A DNA stretch of 51,051 bases from Ligilactobacillus pobuzihii E100301 = KCTC 13174 (GTDB taxonomy: Bacteria; Bacillota; Bacilli; Lactobacillales; Lactobacillaceae). The stretch covers positions 1 to 51,051 of the forward strand of contig NZ_KB714701.1 of NCBI RefSeq assembly GCF_000349725.1. The letters run 5' to 3'. The notes under the pieces were generated by a model. That model was not told the origin of the DNA. It saw nothing but the letters and a program-made list of their open reading frames with translations, and made no database searches. Numbering within the stretch: the stretch's first letter is position 1; every line of letters starts with the position of its first letter. The translations under genes and the position numbers were made by a program. Shown here one piece after another: positions 44,958-51,051 of this stretch.

Positions 44958-44986
44958 ATTATAACAACAATACAGGACCATTGCAA
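44958..44986 (-). promoter_or_regulatory. cggR-gap operon promoter
   Basis: On the minus strand TTGCAA (44986-44981) and TATAAT (44963-44958) are 17 bases apart, a strong SigA promoter. The start point would be near 44951, leaving a leader of about 95 bases that carries the operator-like site. Confidence 0.8.
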
Positions 44987-45077
44987 GTTTTACTCACTAA
45001 CTTTTTCAACACTTGTGACGGCTTTTCATTAATTTTTTGCTTTTAAAGTCAATTAAAGTCTACATTCTTTATATATT

Positions 45078-45125
45078 TGTGAAAATGCGAATTATTATTG
45101 TGAAAAGATGTTACAGCCTGTGAAA
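45078..45125 (+). repeat. Three TGTGAAA direct repeats at two-turn spacing
   Basis: TGTGAAA occurs at 45078, 45099 and 45119, spaced 21 and 20 bases. A weaker TGTGACG at 45014 lies 64 bases before the first, close to three such periods. The array lies between rpoN and the cggR promoter, about 125-175 bases upstream of the predicted cggR start point. The spacing puts all copies on one face of the helix. Confidence 0.5.
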
Positions 45126-45143
45126 TTTATGAACTTTTGTTTT

Positions 45144-46475
45144 TCAAGAATATTTTTTTCTTTGCGATGAACTTGGAATATTTAATTGATCACGATACTT
45201 TGCAACCGTTCTACGGGACAATTCAAGTCCCTCACTTGCTAGTAATTTACTTATTTTTTGGTCAGAAAGTGGCTTTAGCTTGTTTTCTGCCATTATTTCA
45301 GCTTTAATGCGTGCTTTAACATCATTCGCAGTCAGGATCGTGCCTTCCGTACTATAGTTAACTGCCTGCGAAAAGAAGAATTTTAATTCATAAACCCCAT
45401 GTGGTGTTTGTAAATATTTTCCATTCACTGTCCGACTGATCGTTGACTCATGCAGTTTCAAGACATTAGCAACGTCACGTAAAAGTAAGGGAACCAATGG
45501 TTTACTTGAATCTAATAAAAATTTCTTCTGACGTTTAACTATTTCACGCCCTACGCGTAATAAAGTTGAACCTCTTTGTTCTATATCGCGATAAATCGCA
45601 GCAAATTCCTTTTTCTTATCTTCTGCGTATTCTTTGACCTGCGGATCTTTATTATTTAACATTTCCTGAAAATATTTATCCCGAAAAACAACTTTAGGCA
45701 TTGTTTGTTTAGTCGTTTTAACATCAAGTTCTTTTTCCTGATCATTTTGTAAAATTAAGTCAGGCTGGATATAGCCCACTTCTTCTTGACTATATTCTGA
45801 ACCCGGAGCTGGTGATAAAGTCTGGACGTAATCTAAAATTTTCTGCACTTGTCCTAAACTAATTTCATATTCATGCGAGATCGGTTTCCACTTACGCTCA
45901 ATAAAATTTTCAAAATCATCTTGCAATACATCTGTAGTATATAACGGAGCATCTTTATCATCACGTGCTTGTAAGATCAAACATTCTTGTAAATTTCTAG
46001 CACCCACACCTGGTGGATCTAAATTTTGTAAAAGTGTTAGTGCGTCGATCAAAGTTGTTTTATCAATCAAATCACTTTCCAATAATTGATCTAAATCCAA
46101 ATCTAAATAGCCATTTGAATCTAAATGGTCTACTAAAAAAATCACCCAGCCTCGTAATGCTGTTTTCCGCATCGTTAGGTGGACCTGGTCCAATAAATAA
46201 TCGAAAAGAGACTGGCCTTGACGTGAAGAAGTAAATTCAGTCCAATCAGTATTACTATTAGCTACCTGACTAGCGCTGACAACATTTGCACTCTCATTTT
46301 TGTCTTGCCGCGGATTTACAATAATAAACGGATTTTCTAATTCTTGTTGTTTTAAATAATTTTGCAATTCATCTGTATTAAACTTCAACATTCTAATTGA
46401 TTGCTGCATTCTTTGTGTCATTGCTAATTTTTGAACCTGTGTTTGCTGTTGACCTAAATTTTGTCGCAAAGACAT
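45144..46475 (-). CDS. rpoN: RNA polymerase sigma-54 factor
   Basis: This alternative sigma factor needs an ATP-driven activator; in lactobacilli and enterococci it mainly serves mannose-class PTS operons via LevR/ManR. The 443 residues have the Gln/Leu-rich activator-binding region I (LGQQQTQVQKLAMTQRMQQS), the core-binding domain, the HTH (LRDVANVLKLHESTISRTVNGK) and the RpoN box SRRTVAKYRD near the C-terminus. No LevR-type activator or PTS genes are in the window. GGGAGG precedes the ATG. Confidence 0.95.
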   Translation of the reverse strand: MSLRQNLGQQQTQVQKLAMTQRMQQSIRMLKFNTDELQNYLKQQELENPFIIVNPRQDKNESANVVSASQVANSNTDWTEFTSSRQGQSLFDYLLDQVHLTMRKTALRGWVIFLVDHLDSNGYLDLDLDQLLESDLIDKTTLIDALTLLQNLDPPGVGARNLQECLILQARDDKDAPLYTTDVLQDDFENFIERKWKPISHEYEISLGQVQKILDYVQTLSPAPGSEYSQEEVGYIQPDLILQNDQEKELDVKTTKQTMPKVVFRDKYFQEMLNNKDPQVKEYAEDKKKEFAAIYRDIEQRGSTLLRVGREIVKRQKKFLLDSSKPLVPLLLRDVANVLKLHESTISRTVNGKYLQTPHGVYELKFFFSQAVNYSTEGTILTANDVKARIKAEIMAENKLKPLSDQKISKLLASEGLELSRRTVAKYRDQLNIPSSSQRKKYS

Positions 46476-46559
46476 AATTTTTCCTCCCTATCATTACTTC
46501 AGTCATTTTATAAATTTATCTTGTAATTTAAGAACATTTAAGTTAATATAGTTAAGTAC

Positions 46560-46631
46560 GCGCCGGTAGTGTAATGGATCGCACACAAGATTCCGGTTCT
46601 TGTAATCAGGGTTCGACTCCCTGCTGGCGCA
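46560..46631 (+). tRNA. tRNA-Arg (anticodon CCG)
   Basis: This 72-base cloverleaf has acceptor GCGCCGG with CTGGCGC and discriminator A, anticodon stem CAAGA/TCTTG around loop TTCCGGT (anticodon CCG, reading CGG) and T arm CAGGG-TTCGACT-CCCTG. CCA is not encoded. It is followed by its own terminator. Confidence 0.95.
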
Positions 46632-46662
46632 TATATACTATACATAATATAACATTGAGTGT

Positions 46663-46690
46663 TAAAAGCCTTGATTTCAAAGGCTTTTTT
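46663..46690 (+). terminator. Terminator after tRNA-Arg
   Basis: AAAGCCTT-GATTTCA-AAGGCTTT forms a compact stem followed by TTTTTTC-like T-run. It ends the single tRNA transcript. Confidence 0.9.
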
Positions 46691-46894
46691 CTTTTACCCT
46701 TTTCACTGAAATACACTGGTTTTTAATAAAAGTGAGTCACGAGCGAGTCAAATACGTCACAACATGGCAGTGAGATTTTGCATACATTACAACTCTTATT
46801 ATACCTTAGTTGTCGATTTGGTTTCTACTGTTTGTTAAGGACTTACTAAAGTATTTTACTAAGATCATTTCATACCAAAATTATATGCTTAAAG
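46691..46894. other. Non-coding interval between tRNA-Arg terminator and the clpP promoter
   Basis: This stretch of about 200 bases holds no ORF with a credible start. GAGTCACGAGCGAGTCA (46734-46750) contains a repeated GAGTCA. Short reading frames here are open for only about 25 codons. Its position after a tRNA 3' end makes an old integration scar conceivable, but no integrase or duplicated tRNA end is visible. Confidence 0.4.
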
Positions 46895-46924
46895 TTTGAC
46901 CTTTTTTGACCTATAGAGTAAACT
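46895..46924 (+). promoter_or_regulatory. clpP promoter with CtsR operator
   Basis: TTTGACC-TTT-TTTGACC (46895-46911) is a perfect CtsR heptad direct repeat. The first TTGACC (46896-46901) can serve as -35, with TAAACT (46919-46924) as -10 after 17 bases, so CtsR would block RNA polymerase directly. This is the standard control of clp genes in Firmicutes. Confidence 0.88.
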
Positions 46925-46988
46925 ATAAATCAAAGTCATGGAAGAGAATTCTATGAAATTATTTAAGAAACAGGAGGTATTTATTACT

Positions 46989-47582
46989 ATGAATTTAGTA
47001 CCTACAGTTATTGAACAGTCTCCACAAGGAGAACGCGCTTATGATATTTATTCTCGTCTTTTAAAAGACCGGATCATTATGGTTTCAGGTGAAGTTACAG
47101 ATGACATGGCAAACGCCGTGATCGCACAATTACTATTCTTAGATGCACAGGATTCTGAAAAAGATATCTACATGTACATCAACTCTCCCGGTGGTTCCGT
47201 TTCAGCCGGTTTAGCGATTTATGACACAATGAACTTTGTGAACTCTGATGTTCAAACGATTGTCTTGGGTATGGCTGCTTCAATGGCATCCATCCTGTCA
47301 ACCGCTGGTGCAGATGGCAAACGTTTTGCATTGCCAAACTCTGAAATTTTAATTCATCAACCTCTTGGCGGTGCTCAGGGACAATCAACTGAGATTCAGA
47401 TCGCTGCTGAACACATTTTGAAGACACGTAATTTGATCAATAAGATTTTGTCAGAACGTACAGGTCAAGATCTTGAAAAGATCAATAAAGATACTGAACG
47501 TGATAATTTTATGACTGCACAAGAAGCAGTCGATTATGGTTTGATCGATGGTATTATGAAGAACAAAAAGAAAGCTGAATAA
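46989..47582 (+). CDS. clpP: ClpP, ATP-dependent protease proteolytic subunit
   Basis: This 197-residue serine protease works as a tetradecamer with ClpX, ClpC or ClpE. The triad is visible: Ser in [11 protein letters not shown], His in [12 protein letters not shown] and Asp in [10 protein letters not shown]. The frame is open from 46938, but CAGGAGGT precedes ATG 46989 and the family start [12 protein letters not shown] matches. Heat and misfolding induction through CtsR is expected. It also degrades tmRNA-tagged proteins. Confidence 0.97.
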   Translation: MNLVPTVIEQSPQGERAYDIYSRLLKDRIIMVSGEVTDDMANAVIAQLLFLDAQDSEKDIYMYINSPGGSVSAGLAIYDTMNFVNSDVQTIVLGMAASMASILSTAGADGKRFALPNSEILIHQPLGGAQGQSTEIQIAAEHILKTRNLINKILSERTGQDLEKINKDTERDNFMTAQEAVDYGLIDGIMKNKKKAE

Positions 47583-47599
47583 ATTTAGCTTTCAATAAT

Positions 47600-47638
47600 A
47601 AAAAAGCGAGATCCCAATTTTTAGGATCTCGCTTTTTT
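47600..47638. terminator. Bidirectional terminator between clpP and whiA
   Basis: AAAAAGCGAGATCC and GGATCTCGCTTTTT form a 14-pair stem with a nine-base loop, and poly-A/T on both sides. It touches the whiA stop codon and serves both convergent genes. Confidence 0.95.
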
Positions 47639-48591
47639 TATACATTTTGTGCATCAAATGTTCCATTTTTAACTTTATCAGCATATTCATTTATTTTTCT
47701 TAAACGATGGTTAACACCCGATTTCGAGATCGGCCCACCCTCAACTAGATCACCTAACTCTTTAAGACTAACTTCCGGGTGAGTAACTCTAGTGATTGCG
47801 ACTTGCTGAAGCTTAACTGGTAATTTGTTTAAACCAACAATGTCATCGATCAGCTTAATATTTTCAATTTGCTTCGTAGCCGCATCGGCTACTTTATTTA
47901 AATTAGCATTTTCGCAGTTAACGATCCGATTGACTGAATTACGCATATCACGCATGATACGAATATCCTCAAATTTCAACATTGAACTTGTTGCTCCGAT
48001 CAAGGACAAAAAATCTGCAATCTTTTCGCCCTCTTTCAAATAAGTAATGTAACCACTACGTCGTTCAGTTTTACGTGCATTTAAATGATAATGATTCATC
48101 ATTTCGCAAATACTATTATTGTGTTCTTCGTATAGCGAATAAATTTCCAGATGATACCGACTCGTTTCTGGATTATTAACGGAACCTGTTGCTAAGAATG
48201 CTCCTCGTAAGTAAGAACGTACAGGACCATCTGTTGAAAGAAAGTTATTATTAACTGTTTGCTTGATTTGTAAACCATCGATAATGTCCAAATCTTGCAA
48301 CACATGACTACTTCCTGAGCGTAAACGTACAATATAGAGATTATTTTTCTTTAACTTCATTTTACGCCTAACCATCAATTCACTTTTAATTCCGTAAAAT
48401 TTTTCTAACAACCAATAGATACGCCGAGCTGTGGCTGGATTCTCAGTTTGTATACTTAACACAAATTGATGATCGAGCAGGTTTAGTGCACCATTCATTC
48501 GGATCAAAGCCATTAATTCAGCTTTTCCGTTGGCCAGATGATCAACTTCTAACGTAGTTAATTCCTTTTTGACATCACTAGCGTAAGACAT
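47638..48591 (-). CDS. whiA: WhiA, DNA-binding division regulator
   Basis: This 317-residue protein fuses a LAGLIDADG-homing-endonuclease-like domain (residues 1-220, without endonuclease activity) with a C-terminal HTH ([26 protein letters not shown]). In Gram-positives it affects cell division and chromosome segregation. The frame is open to 48633, but GGAGGG seven bases before ATG 48591 and the family start [11 protein letters not shown] fix this start. It is third in rapZ-yvcK-whiA. Confidence 0.95.
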   Translation of the reverse strand: MSYASDVKKELTTLEVDHLANGKAELMALIRMNGALNLLDHQFVLSIQTENPATARRIYWLLEKFYGIKSELMVRRKMKLKKNNLYIVRLRSGSSHVLQDLDIIDGLQIKQTVNNNFLSTDGPVRSYLRGAFLATGSVNNPETSRYHLEIYSLYEEHNNSICEMMNHYHLNARKTERRSGYITYLKEGEKIADFLSLIGATSSMLKFEDIRIMRDMRNSVNRIVNCENANLNKVADAATKQIENIKLIDDIVGLNKLPVKLQQVAITRVTHPEVSLKELGDLVEGGPISKSGVNHRLRKINEYADKVKNGTFDAQNV

Positions 48592-48691
48592 TATACCGCC
48601 CTCCTTTTGTATGAGGTGACAATCGTCACACAAGCTAAGTGAAAATCAAGCAGTTAAGACCACCACGTCGCTTTTCCCTCATCTATTTTAT

Positions 48692-49711
48692 TTAATTATA
48701 TCCATTTATTTCCCATGAATTTGGTCGTCCAGTTAAACGAATCAGCTCATCGACAACTTTTCTTTCATTATGAAATACTCCATGATCTCTGAGTTCTAAG
48801 AAATCATCTGAGATCACACGACATCCTTGTTCACGTAATCCGTTAAAATCATATTTTACCTGATCCAAAATTTCGTTATACTTTTGATGGTCCATATAGT
48901 TTTGTGGGACTGCTTCGGTATTAACTAAGACTGTATCGACAAAATCTTTACCCAAATGATGATTCAAAACACGCACGTGATCAGCATCGGTGAATTTTTC
49001 AGTTTCACCTTTTTGCGTCATAATATTACAAATATAAACGACTTCTGCTTGTGTTTGACAAACCGCTTGCCCCACATTTTCGATTATCAAGTTAGGCAAA
49101 ATACTGGTAAATAAACTACCAGGACCTAAGACGATCTGATCAGCTTCCATGATGGCATTGATCACTTCAGGACGTGCTTTAGGCTTTGTTCCATCGTTAC
49201 TTGTGACCCAAACTTTTTTAATATTTTTTTCGGCAGCTGTGATCTCAGATTCTCCTGTCAAGTGTGTTTCATCACTAAACTCTGCATTTAAAACCAAGGG
49301 CACACTTGCGGCCGGATAAACCTTACCATCAATTTGCATTAACTTAGACAACTTCTGTACCGCATAAAAAATATCATCATCATTCATCTCAGATAAAGCC
49401 GCAATAATTAAATTTCCAATTGAATGACCAGAGAAAAACTGGTCTTTCGTATCAAAACGATACTGAAAAATATCTTTGTAAATTTTCGGCATGTCCGACA
49501 AAGCAACTAAAACATTCCGAATGTCACCAGGTGGAACGACATTAATAAAATCTCTGATCACTCCAGATGAACCACCATCATCAGCTACCGTCACAACGGC
49601 TGTGATATCAGCATTTCTTTTACGTAAACCGCGTAAGATGACTGGTAAGCCAGTCCCCCCACCGATCACGACTATCTTAGGACGTTGTCCAATTCTATTA
49701 TAATTACTCAT
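48692..49711 (-). CDS. yvcK: YvcK/CofD-like protein (gluconeogenesis factor)
   Basis: This 339-residue protein has a CofD-like Rossmann fold with [30 protein letters not shown] and [15 protein letters not shown]. In Bacillus and Listeria, YvcK binds UDP-GlcNAc or related sugars and supports cell-wall synthesis and growth on gluconeogenic carbon. Its ATG overlaps the rapZ stop (ATGA). It lies between rapZ and whiA. Confidence 0.94.
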   Translation of the reverse strand: MSNYNRIGQRPKIVVIGGGTGLPVILRGLRKRNADITAVVTVADDGGSSGVIRDFINVVPPGDIRNVLVALSDMPKIYKDIFQYRFDTKDQFFSGHSIGNLIIAALSEMNDDDIFYAVQKLSKLMQIDGKVYPAASVPLVLNAEFSDETHLTGESEITAAEKNIKKVWVTSNDGTKPKARPEVINAIMEADQIVLGPGSLFTSILPNLIIENVGQAVCQTQAEVVYICNIMTQKGETEKFTDADHVRVLNHHLGKDFVDTVLVNTEAVPQNYMDHQKYNEILDQVKYDFNGLREQGCRVISDDFLELRDHGVFHNERKVVDELIRLTGRPNSWEINGYN

Positions 49712-50592
49712 GATCGGTTAACTGTCTCCTTCTGCTTTTTTATGTCGCGGTGTGAGATACGCACTGGATATTGTTTTTTTAACCTTTGGCCGATCAAGTT
49801 AGTTAATGCAACTGAACGATGTTGACCACCAGTACAGCCAATTGCGATCACAACGCTTGATTTACCTTCATTAACATAACCTGGCAAGATCGATTCTAAC
49901 AAACTAGCAAACTGCTCGTAGAAATTTTGTGCTCCACTTGATTTCATAACATAATCTTCGACTGGTTGATCTAAGCCAGTTTTATCTTTTAATTCTGGAA
50001 CATAATAAGGATTTGGCAAGAAACGAACATCCATTACAATATCAGCATCGATCGGCAAACCGTATTTAAAACCAAATGACATCACCTCAATATGAAATGG
50101 GGTTTCTTTACCACTTTCGAAGGTATGAAAGATTTCTTCGCGTAATTGCCGCGGTGATAACTTAGTCGTATCGATCACTAATTGTGCTTGGTTTTTTATT
50201 TCAGCTAGCAGTTCTCTTTCTTTAGCGATCCCATCTAATAGTCTTCCAGCACGAGCTAATGGATGTGCCCGTCTAGTTTCTTTATAACGTGAGACTAATT
50301 CTTCATCTGAAGCATCCAGAAAAACAATTTTAACATTAACGGCTTGCTGATCTTCTACATTATTCAATATCTGAATAATTTGATCATAAAAAGATCGCGA
50401 ACGTAAATCGATGCCCAAAGCAACCTTCTGGATCTTCCCTGTATCTTGTAATAATTCATAAAACTTCGGGATCAAAGTCGGGGGCATATTATCAATACAA
50501 AAATACCCTAAATCTTCAAAGCTTTGCATTGCAACAGTCTTACCCGCACCGCTCATTCCTGTTAAAATTACCAGTTCAAATTGTTCACTCAT
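49708..50592 (-). CDS. rapZ: RapZ/YvcJ nucleotide-binding protein
   Basis: This 294-residue P-loop protein has Walker [15 protein letters not shown] near the N-terminus, DLRSRSFYD (Walker B-like) and the C-terminal conserved [16 protein letters not shown]. In E. coli RapZ guides a small RNA for glmS control; in Firmicutes the role is less defined and linked to cell-wall metabolism. The frame opens at 50634, but GGAGG precedes ATG 50592. It starts the rapZ-yvcK-whiA operon. Confidence 0.94.
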   Translation of the reverse strand: MSEQFELVILTGMSGAGKTVAMQSFEDLGYFCIDNMPPTLIPKFYELLQDTGKIQKVALGIDLRSRSFYDQIIQILNNVEDQQAVNVKIVFLDASDEELVSRYKETRRAHPLARAGRLLDGIAKERELLAEIKNQAQLVIDTTKLSPRQLREEIFHTFESGKETPFHIEVMSFGFKYGLPIDADIVMDVRFLPNPYYVPELKDKTGLDQPVEDYVMKSSGAQNFYEQFASLLESILPGYVNEGKSSVVIAIGCTGGQHRSVALTNLIGQRLKKQYPVRISHRDIKKQKETVNRS

Positions 50593-50674
50593 AATTGATC
50601 CTCCAATTTCAAACATTCCTATTAAGGATATCACAACAAGCCGGGCGTTTCATTAAAAATAACTACTTCTTAAA

Positions 50675-51051
50675 CTATTGTATATCTTTACCAAAGATCT
50701 TAACCTTTATATTATTACCTGTTGTTGTAGCAGCTAAGCCACCTAGACCGGTTTCACGTAACTCACGCGGCATTCTTTGACCAATATCTTTCATGGCCAA
50801 GATCACTTCATCTGCGGGGATCTTACTTACTAAACCCGCTAAAGCCATGTCGGCAGCTGACAACGCATTGGCCGCCCCGACAACATTTCGTGAAACGCAC
50901 GGGATCTCGACTAAACCAGCAACTGGGTCGCACACTAATCCCAATAAATTACTCAGCGCAAACGCAAATGCTTGGGCAGACTGTTGTGGACTACCACCGC
51001 TAACAGCAACTGCACCGGCAGCTGCCATTGCCGATGCACTACCGACTTCCG
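50675..51051 (-). CDS. sdaAA: L-serine dehydratase alpha subunit, C-terminal part (cut by window edge)
   Basis: This is the C-terminal part of the iron-sulfur L-serine deaminase alpha chain. The frame continues past the internal Met to the edge, reading EVGSASAMAAAGAVAVSGG, followed by LGLVCDPVAGLVEIPCVSRN with two cluster Cys residues, and ending in the FGKDIQ tail. The enzyme converts L-serine to pyruvate and ammonia. The start and the rest of the gene lie outside the window. Confidence 0.93.
   Translation of the reverse strand, partial: EVGSASAMAAAGAVAVSGGSPQQSAQAFAFALSNLLGLVCDPVAGLVEIPCVSRNVVGAANALSAADMALAGLVSKIPADEVILAMKDIGQRMPRELRETGLGGLAATTTGNNIKVKIFGKDIQ

Noticed and set aside
46691-46894. 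Integrase C-terminal remnant after tRNA-Arg
   Set aside because: A minus-strand frame of about 25 codons is open, but there is no recognisable integrase motif or att duplication.
1-51051. CRISPR array, prophage, transposase or toxin-antitoxin pair
   Set aside because: No regularly spaced identical repeats, no transposase, integrase, phage structural or toxin-antitoxin genes were recognised in any frame.

Overview
The window reads as ordinary, low-GC chromosomal core DNA of a Lactobacillaceae bacterium. The gene order (ccpA divergent from pepQ; cggR-gap-pgk-tpiA; secG-rnr-smpB; whiA-yvcK-rapZ; cdaA-cdaR-glmM; pstSCABB-phoU), the strong AGGAGG ribosome-binding sites, a CtsR operator, and a tmRNA tag AKNNNNSYALAA all fit lactobacilli. 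dapH and dapL point to a diaminopimelate-making member. Genus cannot be fixed from this sequence; a Liquorilactobacillus, Ligilactobacillus or L. plantarum-like species is an inference only. No prophage, IS element or CRISPR array was seen.

Layout. 1-2.6 kb: the comG competence pilus operon (minus strand), whose comGD stops early at the edge. 2.7-6 kb: yebC, ccpA and divergent pepQ with a cre site between. 6-11 kb: cell-envelope small proteins, an MscS channel, and cbpB-dapH-dapL. 11-15.4 kb: pgi, ltaS and the tmRNA gene. 15.4-18.9 kb: a 59-residue gene, a flavodoxin-fold oxidoreductase, RNase HI, an ArsR regulator, a TrhA/hemolysin-III protein and a DUF1836 regulator. 19-25.8 kb: fba, the phosphate operon with PhoP boxes, and an unknown 101-residue protein behind an attenuator-like leader. 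26-30.9 kb: a small membrane protein, the c-di-AMP synthase operon and a DUF1361 membrane protein. 31-37 kb: murB, a DEDDh exonuclease, ung-pta-tsaE, a HAD phosphatase and a LURP-one protein. 37-40.3 kb: smpB, rnr, secG. 40.5-46.5 kb: the central glycolytic operon and rpoN. 46.5-51 kb: tRNA-Arg(CCG), clpP, whiA-yvcK-rapZ and the 3' part of sdaAA.

Connections. ssrA, smpB, rnr and clpP together give most of the ribosome-rescue and tagged-protein/mRNA decay machinery. cdaA-cdaR-glmM makes c-di-AMP, and cbpB encodes a likely receptor for it. pgi, fba, gap, pgk, tpiA and pta cover much of glycolysis to acetyl phosphate, with CcpA and CggR as regulators.

The most unusual structure is a dispersed non-coding repeat of about 110 or 205-215 bp. 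Its ends are related inverted sequences containing GGGACAWAA/GAGACAAAA, and inside are one or two long hairpins. Seven copies were found. Six of the eight convergent gene junctions in the window hold one, and the seventh copy follows the tmRNA gene. Other items worth checking are the leader RNA before the 101-residue gene, three TGTGAAA repeats spaced at two helical turns upstream of cggR, paired TCTAGA-type dyads before the DUF1836 gene, and a terminator inside the gap-pgk interval.
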